Assembly: GCF_947172395.1 (NCBI RefSeq)
Contig: NC_069094.1
Span: 15,118,292 to 15,182,291 of the forward strand
Length of the DNA stretch: 64,000 nt
Origin: Bicyclus anynana
Taxonomy: Eukaryota; Arthropoda; Insecta; Lepidoptera; Nymphalidae
Direction: 5' to 3'
Part shown: positions 48,001-56,800 of the stretch, one piece after another
Layout of the letters: each line of letters starts with the position of its first letter
Numbering within the stretch: position 1 is the first letter of the stretch
Notes under the pieces: generated by a model
What the model saw: only the letters and a program-made list of their open reading frames with translations
What the model was told of the DNA's origin: nothing
The model's database searches: none
Made by a program: the position numbers and the translations under genes

Positions 48001-50207
48001 GGTATGAAATAAATGAATAAAGTAGTCCGTGTAAATACATAGTCAAAATCAAAGTAGTTTTAGCTTACGAGTACAAGCACTTTTGGAACTCGTATTGTAT
48101 TATGTTATTGTGGTGTTAAGTAAAGTCTAATCTCAAACTTAAAATTAAAGAAACGAGGATTCCACTTATTGAGTAAGACATTTCTATCAGGTGGCGTATA
48201 ATTAAAACTTTATCAAGAGTAAAAAAAAAATTGACAATGAATCTGTACGTACCGATGTACTATGAGATTTGTCCTGTAAAAAATCTATTTGGGTAGTTGA
48301 AGTTCTTAGTTATTAAGCCAATGTTTTCCAATTTTTGGTATATTTTTTTCTGTTTTTTTTAATCTTCTTTTGATAGTTTTGGAAAACTGAAATTAAATTA
48401 AATATACAATTGCTTTCAGGCTTAATCCAGATTATCGTGAAACATTCTACTACTACTTCTTCTCGGGAGGCAAAAGTAATATTGGTGGGAATTTGAGCAG
48501 ATGCGAATTAGAAGACAAAACCAGCGCTGAACATTTGTGGTGAGTTAAAATTCTAATAAATAAAATTACCGACATATAATCTACGATTAAAGATCTGTTT
48601 ATATCTACAGATATTTAGCGTACCAGACACAGATATAAGAAGTAACTAGATTTATAAAGTGTCAATTCTTAGTATTGAAACCAGCGTACCCAGGGGCGTG
48701 GCCTAAATGACTGTTTAATATTTAGTGAAAAATGAAATGTCACCCTTACTTTAGAGTTGAATATTATTTATTCCTTTTGTCACAGAACAAAACTAGACTG
48801 CTAGTACATGCGCGGACACGCTTGCGATGTTCCGCACACCCGGGTGTACGCGGGCCACGCCCCTTTGCTACTTCTATTGCTAAAAGCGTCGGCTTTTAGC
48901 GTTGTCTGTTCTGTGGTACCAGACATGTGCCGTGAAAGACAAAATAATATTCTTCTATACAGTGTTTATTACGTATCTACGAGTACTGTCTGTCAACGTC
49001 TGCGCAGCCTCGTTACCTTAGATATAAATACGTCAATAAACACTGTATAGAATATTATTTTGTCTGCAACGGCACGTGTCTGGCACGGTAAATGTCTGTA
49101 GATTATAAACGGATTTTGAAAATTCTTTTACCATTAAAAGTCACGTTATTTCTGAGTGTCATAGGTTATATTTTATCTCCGTATTTTAGTATAAAATATA
49201 GTTTTTAAAATGTATATCTGAAAAGTTGTTATTATTTTTATTCCAGGCGATTGGAAAACAAATTTTTGTACAGAATTCCAAAAGGGGAGCCAAAGCCTCT
49301 GCCAATTATGAAATCTACCACGACAACTACGACAACAGAGGTAAGTTTTTTCTAAAGAATCTTAAAATAATCTTTACCTATTTTGCTGATTTGCTTTCAG
49401 TCCTTTTACTGTGGCCATGAGTTATTAATAATGAGTAAATATATAGAAGTATATTAAAGTGTATCTTTCATCATCATCAGTCTGCCTAGTGGGAGTTTTC
49501 AATATTTTCATACTGTTACTATCGCGTTGACGTAAACGCGAATTTATATGGAACTGAAATAGTTGTGCCACTAGATGGCGCTGTTTCAATTACTTTAACG
49601 CTATAGTAACAGTATCTAACTGCCACTAGGCCCTCTGAATCTCCATAATCATAATCCCCATCGTCCATCATCATCATAATCATTATCAGTTATCAGAACG
49701 TCCACTGCAAGACGTAGGCCTCTTGTACATGGCCTACACTATGTCTGGAGTTGCCGTCAAAGTTACAATTTGCCATATTTAACGTTTTTTCTAATTTTGT
49801 TTTAATTATTTTTCATTAAAAGTTTCGTTATAGATTCTACATTGATGTTTTTTAACCTTATTCAAAAAAAGGAGGAGGTTCTCAGTTACACGCGTATGTT
49901 TCTTACCTCATAACTTCGTTCTTAACCAATTTTGAAAATCTTTTTTCCTGAAAGAGTACTTAATGCTCCCAAATTGGTTACATTTTATTTTAATGAAAAT
50001 CGGTTTTGTAATTTTGTGTTAAAACCAAAATTACTGCTAACTGCTAATACATCTATGAAGTCTGTTCTAGTTTTATGTTAAAAAACTTATTTCGTTTTTC
50101 AGATTCCAATTACGCCGTCACCAATCCCAACAGGCAGAGGAGTTGTAGCATTTATTCCGTTTACTACTTTATTAAGTGCAGTTCTAATTTTAATAACATT
50201 AATGTAA
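29579..50207 (+). CDS. APN gene C: probable catalytically dead aminopeptidase N, GPI-anchored, 851 aa
   Basis: Aminopeptidase N-fold ectoprotein that probably cannot cut peptides. Coding exons: 29579-30036, 35419-35589, 38701-39018, 40167-40356, 41048-41307, 41875-42067, 43464-43650, 45603-45700, 46281-46463, 47205-47383, 48420-48539, 49247-49340, 50103-50207; phases all fit, 2556 nt. Signal peptide MLIFAIFLILVSSSSA. Aligned without gaps to genes A and B, GAMEN becomes YEIGS (305-309), HExxH becomes QQLSR (341-345), and the catalytic Tyr becomes Thr436; a Glu (366) stands at the third ligand but two residues too far away. PCFDEP is PCFDNP. The C-terminal helical domain is about 90 aa shorter than in B and is followed by a seven-Thr stalk and a hydrophobic GPI tail. 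No stop or frameshift across 13 exons, so it looks like a maintained gene rather than a pseudogene. Role unknown: binding, scaffold or decoy functions are all possible. Confidence 0.9.
31924..32097. mobile_element. MITE, TGGCAA-ended, copy 1
   Basis: Arms starting TGGCAAGTTTGTTGATGACA and ending in AACTTCATTCGTAA complement; GC-rich core. A second copy is at 53454-53587. Gene C intron 1. Confidence 0.65.
32203..32513 (-). repeat. tRNA-derived SINE, family 1
   Basis: Near full-length minus copy in gene C intron 1, ending at the head GGGCTATCACGGCT. Possible imperfect target duplication TTAAACAAAT/TTAAAGAAAT. Confidence 0.85.
32701..32893 (+). mobile_element. Helitron-like element
   Basis: TCTATACTAATATTATAAAG start, GGCGTCTACTAG end. 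Gene C intron 1. Confidence 0.6.
33510..33630 (-). mobile_element. RTE-like LINE remnant interrupted by a SINE
   Basis: Minus strand carries the TCACACAGCGGGCGATGGAG-like block seen in the copy at 17925. A family 1 SINE is inserted beside it. Confidence 0.4.
33641..33925 (-). repeat. tRNA-derived SINE, family 1, with 11-bp target duplication
   Basis: Minus copy in gene C intron 1. TCCGTAAATCA occurs at 33631-33641 and again at 33926-33936, marking the insertion. Confidence 0.85.
34262..34486. mobile_element. MITE with about 50-bp inverted arms
   Basis: Left arm GCCCCCATTCGCACGAGCG, right arm complement CGCCCTCATTCGAACGAGAG; arms continue through GTTAAA and GCGTTCAAAT. Gene C intron 1. Confidence 0.65.
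34923..35213. mobile_element. MITE with about 70-bp inverted arms (CCGACTTCAA type)
   Basis: Left arm has AAACCGACTTCAAAATCACA; the right arm is its near-perfect complement through to GCGAAA and CGTATGT. Related arms occur at 54412-54634 and 59990-60425. Ends about 200 bp before gene C exon 2. Confidence 0.75.
35690..35999 (+). mobile_element. Non-LTR retrotransposon 3' end
   Basis: A coding-like GC-richer stretch with GTCCCGCAGCGGGAGGGTTT, then an AT-rich tail ending in AAATAAATAAATG. Looks like the 3' UTR of a LINE; clade not assigned. Gene C intron 2. Confidence 0.5.
36068..36414 (+). mobile_element. Helitron-like element
   Basis: TACTAATATTATAAATGCGA start and GTCGCGGGTGTCCGATAG end; closely resembles 11812-12142. 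Gene C intron 2. Confidence 0.6.
36478..36624 (+). mobile_element. Helitron-like element, short
   Basis: ATACGAATATTATACAG start and GTCGCGGGCGTCCGATAG end, with (GT)n near the start. 63 bp after the preceding copy. Confidence 0.5.
37181..37497 (+). repeat. tRNA-derived SINE, family 2, full length
   Basis: Head GCCTCCGTAGCACAGTGCGC and B-box GGGTTCGATCCC resemble a tRNA, followed by a body and an A-rich end. In gene C intron 2. Pol III type internal promoter inferred. Confidence 0.8.
38073..38335 (+). repeat. tRNA-derived SINE, family 2
   Basis: Second copy 0.6 kb after the one at 37181; the head (GTGGTGCAGTGATATGCGCG) and body are recognisable with internal deletions. Confidence 0.75.
38701..39018 (+). 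CDS. Gene C exon with destroyed GAMEN motif
   Basis: Same 318-nt length and phases as the GAMEN exon of gene A. The GAMEN position (38984-38998) reads YEIGS: the Glu that holds the substrate N-terminus is Gly. Confidence 0.88.
39095..39420 (+). repeat. Third tRNA-like SINE family, copy
   Basis: Has CCCAGCCTGGGCTTATAGATG, a TTGGTGGCGTTACAC-like block and AGAGCACGTTAAGTAGT. Gene C intron 3. Confidence 0.5.
39730..40090 (+). mobile_element. RTE-like LINE fragments, tail duplicated
   Basis: Same family as 17925-18250, with the block CGTGATGTTTGGAAGTCCCT present twice (about 39910 and 40026). Inactive. Gene C intron 3, just before the QQLSR exon. Confidence 0.65.
40167..40356 (+). CDS. Gene C exon with destroyed zinc site
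   Basis: The HExxH position (40240-40254) reads QQLSR, anchored by the following WLGN (WFGN in A and B). Both His ligands and the catalytic Glu are gone. A two-residue insertion separates it from the WFKEG segment that matches WxNEG. Confidence 0.9.
40425..40760 (+). mobile_element. RTE-like LINE fragment
   Basis: Contains CCCACTAGATGGACTGA and CAGTGGACGTCCATTGG, matching the LINE tail at 18200; diverged. Gene C intron 4. Confidence 0.55.
41048..41307 (+). CDS. Gene C exon with catalytic Tyr replaced
   Basis: This exon matches the ISYxKGAS exon of genes A and B; the aligned string is LVTTKTASLLWM, so Tyr is Thr (codon 41216-41218). Acceptor 41046-41047, donor GTTAGT at 41308. Confidence 0.87.
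41363..41584. mobile_element. MITE with perfect 50-bp arms and TTAA sites
   Basis: Both arms read TTAAACGGGTACATACCACG inward (one inverted) and continue to GAACGAGATTTTTT; the symmetry extends about 15 bp outside TTAA. TTAA suggests a piggyBac-type origin (inference). Gene C intron 5. Confidence 0.75.
43286..43389. repeat. Foldback, arms about 45 bp
   Basis: AATAAAATACAATAAGAT pairs with ATCTTATTGTATTTTATT around a 13-base loop, symmetry reaching GTAATT/AATTAC outside. About 75 bp before gene C exon 7. Confidence 0.7.
44296..44352 (-). mobile_element. RTE-like LINE 3' tail remnant
   Basis: Minus strand reads GGCCTATGTCCAGCAGTGGA, the LINE 3' tail. Gene C intron. Confidence 0.4.
44755..44932 (-). 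mobile_element. Helitron-like element
   Basis: Minus orientation: AATATTATAAAGCTGAAGAG start, GCGGCGTCAGCTAG end. Same subfamily as 32701-32893. Gene C intron. Confidence 0.6.
44971..45282 (+). repeat. tRNA-derived SINE, family 1, full length with perfect target duplication
   Basis: Starts AGCCGTGATAGCCCAGTGG (A-box region), has GGGTTCGAATC (B box) and ends in (GAT)n. Flanked by ATATTCAATATG at 44959-44970 and 45283-45294, a perfect 12-bp duplication. In gene C intron. Of the type common in noctuid-like moths. Confidence 0.9.
46516..46833. mobile_element. MITE with ATCGTTAGATGGGCCC arms
   Basis: Left arm TTCATCGATCGTAGATCGTT then AGATGGGCCC; the right end holds GGGCCCATCTAACGA and ATCGATGA. 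About 318 bp, 50 bp after gene C exon 9. Confidence 0.65.
47897..48036 (+). repeat. Tandem duplication, about 68-bp period
   Basis: GATTAATAAATTGT ... AGTCCGTGTAA twice with small indels. Gene C intron 10. Confidence 0.75.
48597..49113. mobile_element. Large foldback element with nested arms
   Basis: Inner arms 48919-48975 and 49027-49083 (CCAGACATGTGCCGTG, ATACAGTGTTTATTACGTAT) are complementary. An outer copy of the end (TATCTACAGATATTTAGCGT at 48608) matches the complement of 49083-49113. Gene C intron 11. Confidence 0.6.
49247..50207 (+). CDS. Gene C last two exons: Thr-rich stalk and GPI signal
   Basis: Exons 49247-49340 and 50103-50207. The first ends in seven consecutive Thr, probably O-glycosylated; the second gives a Pro-rich linker, then a hydrophobic tail ending ILITLM and TAA at 50205-50207. 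Mucin-like stalks before the GPI site occur in some insect APNs. Confidence 0.88.
49483..49631. mobile_element. MITE, GCCTAGTGG-ended, uninterrupted copy
   Basis: GCCTAGTGGGAGTT against AACTGCCACTAGGC; inner CTGTTACTAT/ATAGTAACAG also pair, with a CTAGATGGCGCTGTTTCAAT core shared (inverted) with 62087-62238. Gene C intron 12. Confidence 0.7.
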
Positions 50208-50222
50208 GTGATACAGTATAAT

Positions 50223-50313
50223 AATAAAAAAATGTATTAATTATTATCTTTAAATAAACACTGCCTAAAAATATCTAATAATAAAATGTTATTCAATATT
50301 GTTTATTAATAAA
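50223..50313 (+). promoter_or_regulatory. Candidate poly(A) signals of gene C
   Basis: AATAAA hexamers at about 50223, 50253 and 50308, 16-100 bp after the stop codon. Position is right for a short 3' UTR. Confidence 0.5.
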
Positions 50314-51191
50314 GTTTAAATTTAGGATAGGTATTTGTATTAGGTATAAATTTAATTTATTATACTTACTGTATGCCATATAGATGTGGGTTAAGTGGGA
50401 CCTCATAAAATAAAAGGACGCACAATCATGTAGAAAATTTCACTTAAAAACTGACCAAATTTACTTTGACAGTTTTAGAATTATTGCTAAAGAAAATTAT
50501 ACCTAATGGCCTTTAAATATAGTCCGATATTCAATAAAATCCCAAATTCAGAGCAAATTCAACCTTAAGAATTGAATTTTAAGGTTGAATTTGCTAATGC
50601 AAGTACATGAATTGAGTGCCAAGAAGTTGTGTTTGGCACTCATTGAGTGGGGACGTTTATGATCGCTGATTGTGCATCCACTATTTAATAGGAGATCGAT
50701 GGGGTGATCGTTTGATTGAATTGGATGCATTTATCTTTTAGATGGTGACCATGCTTAGCGTTGGTTTTTGATGGAGTTTTTTATCATAACACTTGTATTT
50801 ATTTTTCGTATATTATAGAATGGTCATCACCTAAAAATATTAAATAATTAATATTATTTAAAATTATGATATTTTTGTTTAATATTTTTCAAATAAATGT
50901 TTTAATAATCTGTAATGCAATGGTGTGTGTGATTCCGACTGTATGACAAATTGTGCCATTTTAGTGCCTTATTCAATAATAATAATGTAATGAGATATGT
51001 CTAAATAAATTCTAATAATTATTATAAATCCGAAAGTCGGTTTGTCTGTTATCAATGCACGCTGAACCGGTTTCGATGATTTTTTATAAAAAGATATGTA
51101 TATTGTACCTGTATTAGAACATTTGTTACTTTATGACCCGAAAAAATTCATAGAGTAGCAGGCGTCAGGCAGTTTATAACACAATCATTGT

Positions 51192-51400
51192 TCATACTAA
51201 TATTATAAAGGCGAAAGTTTGTGTGTGTGTAAGTATGTTTTTTACTACTTCACGTCTCAGCTACTGAACCAATTATGCTGAAATTTAGAATGGACGTAGG
51301 TTTTACGCTAGATTACTTTAGATCTGGAAAAAAGTCACGGTTCCCCTGGGATTTGTAAGACACCGTATTTCACGCAAATGGAGTCGCGGGCATTCGCTAG
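51192..51400 (+). mobile_element. Helitron-like element
   Basis: TCATACTAATATTATAAAGG start and GTCGCGGGCATTCGCTAG end. C-D spacer; a decayed piece precedes it at about 51025-51170. Confidence 0.6.
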
Positions 51401-51813
51401 TTTTTATAACTTCTAGTCTATAGTTTTTAAGGAGGTCGTAAATAAACAAGTAATTTACTTATTCCTATAATATAATTTAATGTTATTTATTTTAATGTAA
51501 TAATATTATGTACATAATGTTAAGATTTATTTATAAATCATACATTTTACTATTGTAATTATTAAGCTTTATTAAAAATAAAATATACCTAATTAATAAC
51601 ATATATTTTTAATGTCTATTTATTTTATCCAAATTTGAAACAAGAGGACGCGTTTGCTTCAGATCTGGCAAAATATAAATATATTTTTTTTAAGTAATCA
51701 TGAGAGATAATGCAGTAAAAAACTTATTACTAATTTATACCCTAATTATACATTAATTATTATTTGTTTGTATTACAAGCTAACTAACCTAATAATTTGA
51801 AAATAAAATATAA

Positions 51814-52530
51814 ATTCACTTTGTGCAAAACTGACGCTTTCTAATTACTACATGATAATTTAATATAATTATAATAAACCTTAAAATCTAAATAATATTT
51901 TTTATGTATTAATATGAACTAAAGTAAATTATATAACTCACTTTTTTAATGAATACATAAAATATCGTAAAATCTAAACTTTAGTATGGATAAAATTAAT
52001 TATAATGAAATAAACATTTCTAGATAATAATGCTTAACCCACATTAGATCCCGCCAACCCGCATTAGATCAGCGTGGTAGGTCAAAGCTCCATATCCTAT
52101 CCGATAAGAGAAATTTAATGCTAAACTGACACGCTCACTGGATATACTGTTACCATTATATTAATTATTATTATTTATAAATAACGAAGATAATAAACAT
52201 TAAAAAAAAACCATAATTCAATTACTATTCTAAAATTCACTTTGTGCAAATCTGACACATTTAAAAATATGAATAAATGCGGCTAAATATTCTAATTAGG
52301 TAAACTTGTATTTTTAAAGAATATACCTATCATTACATTAATAAAAAAAATTACAATATATAAAATTAATCCTACTCGTAATTCACTTCGTGCAAATCTG
52401 ACACGCTTAAAAATATGAATAAATGCGGTTAGATACTTTTTATTATTTTTAGAGTACAATTATAAGTATATAAAACAATAACATAATAAGAAATTTATAT
52501 TCACTTTGTGCAAACTCAATCAAATAATAA
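51814..52530 (+). repeat. Iterated TTCACTTTGTGCAAA motif
   Basis: ATTCACTTYGTGCAAA at about 51814, 52235, 52381 and 52498; two copies extend with TCTGACAC and AAAAATATGAATAAATGCGG. Irregular spacing, same orientation. Purpose unknown. Confidence 0.7.
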
Positions 52531-52685
52531 GTAAAACATGCGATTAATAAAAGTAAACAATTCATCAAACAATCAAGTTACAATCGTAACAAGTCGTGAT
52601 TCAAATGACATTTTAATAATATCTACGCTCTAGTACGTGAAAATCGTCTAAATCTCAGAAAAAGTTTTTCAAATAACAACTATAA

Positions 52686-52752
52686 TTAATTATTAAGTAA
52701 TAAAAAGTAATTATTAAGTATTAAAAACTAATTATTAAGTATTAAAAACTCA
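52686..52752 (+). repeat. AT-rich tandem repeat, three units
   Basis: TAATTATTAAGTATTAAAAA type unit of about 22 bp. Confidence 0.7.
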
Positions 52753-53453
52753 GCCACGTTACTATTATTTCCAAAAAAATAAACCTGGTTGTAAGCAATT
52801 TTATTTTTATTCACTATTAACTATATGCTCATCTAAAATTATTATAATTTATTTTTGTGTAGGCGTTACCCATTATCAATAGACCTTTTAAGGTTAATTT
52901 ATTATTGTCTAACTAAAAAAAATGTCTTGAAGCATAATCATTATTAACACAATGTTTTCCGTACTAGAGCACAGACAAAAGGAACTACATATACTATCAC
53001 GAATGATAGCAAAGAGTATCCCATAGTACTAATTTAGCTATACACAATTTAGTATTTACGAGTATCCATAAAACGTTGTGACGATTTTCGAAATTGATTG
53101 TAAAAAAGATACCATGTCTAGTGAATTATGTATAGCTAATCCAACACTAGCATTCAACAAACACACAACCTTTAAGTATATTAAATAATATTATTTAAAA
53201 ATAAATTCTAGTAACATTAAATTATTGAATAAACATGTATCATAATGTTATAATTAAAATCCTTATTACTATTTAAAAAAACAAATAAAATGTTTTAAAC
53301 CTCAAAATGGTTATGAATCATTACAAAACTACTCACTAAAAATTATAAAATAATAAAAATGTCCCGCGAATAGCCCGATTAAATTAAAATGTAGATTATA
53401 TTTTCAATCACATTATCTAATAACTCTAAACTTAAATTATTGAAAATACAATC

Positions 53454-53587
53454 TGGCAAATTCGTTGATAACACTCCCATGATGTGCGTGCGGGGAAGGG
53501 AATTGCACCAGTCGTGGGTTTTTCATTCATCGCTACACGCCCCCCGCCCCGCGCGCAACATCAGTAGTGTTACGAACGAAGTTGCCA
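53454..53587. mobile_element. MITE, TGGCAA-ended, copy 2
   Basis: TGGCAAATTCGTTGATAACA against an inverted arm ending ACGAAGTTGCCA; core shares GGGTTTTTCATTCATCGCTA-type sequence with copy 1. Lies 37 bp past the gene D stop, so probably in its 3' UTR. Confidence 0.65.
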
Positions 53588-53623
53588 ATCTATAGTCATC
53601 TATTATTATTTAAAAAAAAAAAC

Positions 53624-53845
53624 CTAGTTATAGTTAATCAATGCTATAAATACTGATATACACATGAGGAACGTTGACACGAAAATGGTGGGAGCATCGT
53701 TTTCATCGATCCATACGTAAATGTCGCCCAGGTTGTTGTTGTTCCATTGCATGTTTTCATCGATACGCGCTAACGCTCGTCGCGCCACCGTCGCCGAGTC
53801 GCCCAGATTGCTTATAGAATCCAAGGAAGTGATCCAATTGTTGAA
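53624..53845 (-). CDS. Gene D terminal exon with GPI-type tail
   Basis: Acceptor CAG just before FNNWI; ends with an Asn-rich segment, an acidic stretch (DENDAP) and a hydrophobic tail closing in ALINYN, TAG at 53624-53626. Confidence 0.9.
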   Translation of the reverse strand, partial: FNNWITSLDSISNLGDSATVARRALARIDENMQWNNNNLGDIYVWIDENDAPTIFVSTFLMCISVFIALINYN

Positions 53846-56800
53846 CTGAAAACATTTTGGTTAAATAATCTTACTAACCTAATAACTTTAAATAGTTAAA
53901 ACAACTTTGGTCAGCACGAAGTAATGCTAGACGGTTCCGTGCTGACCGAGGAGTTGGATGTTATTTTAGTCCGTGCGAGTCGGACATGCCCTGCCTGATA
54001 TCGTCATGCCCTGGTTCTGATATCCTTATCATGGGAGTGAATTTCAAACAGTCACTCCGCCATCTTGGGGAGGCCGCCATGTTGGATTTGTAATGACGTT
54101 TCTTAGCTATATGTATTGTCATCAGAACTCAGAGCATGTGCAAAATTTCATCCTAATCGAAGACCAGGACGTGGGTCAAATTCAGATTTCAAGATTTGTC
54201 TTTCTTACATATACAAGTTATAAGTGATTGGAAAGGCCGCCATAATGGATTTGTAGTGACGTTTCTTAGTTAGTCATGTATTGTCATGAGAACTCAGAGC
54301 GTGTGCAAAATTCATCCTAATCAAAGATCAGGACGTGGGTCAAATTGAGATTCCAATATTTTCTAACATACATGGTTACAATTGAAGCTAATATAAAGCG
54401 TGTAAATATGGAACCGACTTCAAGGACGTATTTCAGTTATTTTGATTTTAACACAAAATTACTAAACAACGATTTTCATAAAAATTAAATGGGACCAATC
54501 TGGAAGCAAAGTCTTACAAACAAAAAAATATTTTTTTTTAATTGGTTTATAGATGACGAAGTTAAGAGGTAACAAACATTAAAAAAAAACATTCGCGTTG
54601 AATTGAGAACCTCCTCCTTTTTTTGAAGTCGGTTAAAAAAAGAAACTTAACATCACCATCATTATCTGCTGGATCTCCACTGCCGAACGACATCATCATT
54701 AACAACCCTTGTTCGGCTCGCTATCTACTCTCAAAAGACAGGGGTTGAGCCAAACTGGCCCTATGCGGATTGTCAGAGAACTAAGATAATTCTCAGGTAT
54801 GCAGGTTTCCTCACGATATTTTTCTTAATTTCTTAAAATGCACATAACATAACTGTAACATGCCCGGACCGAATTGAAGCATACGCCCTCAGAATCGAAG
54901 GCAGAGGTCTGCTGAATATAGGCCTCTCTCAAGGACATATTCCAGCACTTAGGCCGAGATCTCTTAACATATAAATGGAGAGCCACTAACAGCCACGCAT
55001 TTTATAAAAGCTGAAAATTTGTTAGCTCATGATCCTATACGGTACGGTAGCCAATTACGGAGTTTGGACCGTGAGTTTGGAAGCAGGTTTCAAGGATCCA
55101 GACCCTCAACCATCTCAGTATAAAGTGTTTTGTTTTTTAATATTTTGCATGTAATGAATATCCCCATTTGACAGTCACTTAGTTTTGCGGCATCCCTTTG
55201 AAAAGCACTGTTTAAGATGAAACTTAAACCCATATTCACAAACATGGTAACGCATTTAGGACCTTTATTTTTACTGTTTAAAGTTCACTTTATCTTTAAT
55301 AAATTTGAGGTTTAAACCCTTCGCTAGAGACCTTTACGGCCATATATAAAACGCAAAGGTCTCTGGCGAAGGGTTGCCATTTGCAAAAAATATCTGCATT
55401 ATCAACCAGTTAAAACTAGTTTTTAATATTACAAATTTGACTTACTTCGTTGCGGAGTCCACCATTTGCAACGTTTTCTGCCATAACGAAAATGGCATCT
55501 TCAAGTTTTTCTGGACCACCGTACCTAAAATCCACACATTTTAATTGTTATACGAGTATAGAATAGCGGTCAAGTCGCGTACCATACCTATAAATATACC
55601 ACAATTTTATTACACAATATTGACGATTGAAATACAATTGAACGTCTAGGGCAGAAATGTGTAGGGTCTCAAACTATTTTGAGCCAGATACCCCTTTTTT
55701 CAAAATGGCCACTGCTGACCCACATTTTATTCTCTTTACTTAATTTGCGTGTCATTGTCATTATCATCTACCCCCCTAACGAAGTGGCACGTCGATTCTC
55801 TTTCTACGATCACTAACGCTTCGATAACTAGAAAGATGTATGGGAGTGACATTTGCTATCGACAGGTCACGTTATCAAGATCTGTCATTCCCATACATCT
55901 TTCTAGTTATCGAAGCGTTAGCGATCGTACAAAGAGAATTGACGTGCCACTTGGCTAAGGAGACTGATAGTGGTCGTTAAAGAAATTAACATTATTACCC
56001 CGAGTCCGTCAACCCACAGCGTGCTGGGTATATCCATCCATATCCCCGTGTCTATGAGGGAGGCTTGCTCATGTAGTAGGCCATTAAAATAAGCTGGTAC
56101 CTTGCATAGATCCATTAAAAAAAATGATGGGAATAATGATGATTGTAAATATACTCACGTATTTCTTATAGCTTGTGCATTTCTAGTGAGGAAATGGAGC
56201 GCAGCCCGTGCGTTGTCGATACTTGACGATGCAATTGCTGCGAAGATCCTCGACCGCTCTTCCACTACGTATGGGCTCTCATCATTAATCGTCTCTTGAA
56301 GTAAGCTAATAGATAAGAGAAATTATATAATAATAATGCAAGAAATTAATCAAACCTCCTTATCACAAAATCTCGACAGTAGTAAAGTTTATTGTACTTA
56401 ATAGTTTGCCCACCAAAAACCACAGGGAATGCAACAATCACAGGAAATAGCTACCCAGGGCTCCACTAATTTAATAATAACCAAATATTTATCAAGATTT
56501 CTTATGCAAATATAGAATATCTACTCCAGAATCCATGGAGCATTTTTACAATTGATTACAAACAAGTTAATTTTCCGTGAGCTTCATCTTTATGAGACGC
56601 TCAACTTTTACATTTACAAAAATTCTTGATTCTGGTAGCTAACAGGGTTACCAGGTAATAAAAAATTCTGGGCGTAAGAACGAGGTAACGTTCCACGCAT
56701 TTTGTAGGACAATGTGGCTATTAAGTTGTATAACTATTAATTGAGCAATAGTAAAAAAACAGCATACAATTGATAGTAATCAATTGTAAAAATGCTTCCC

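Larger units (their letters stand above)
50208..53623. other. Convergent spacer between genes C and D
   Basis: Very AT-rich; 3' UTRs of both genes. Contains a hairpin (50552-50595), a Helitron-like element, irregular GTGCAAA motif copies, an AT tandem repeat and a MITE next to the gene D stop. No coding region recognised. Confidence 0.65.
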
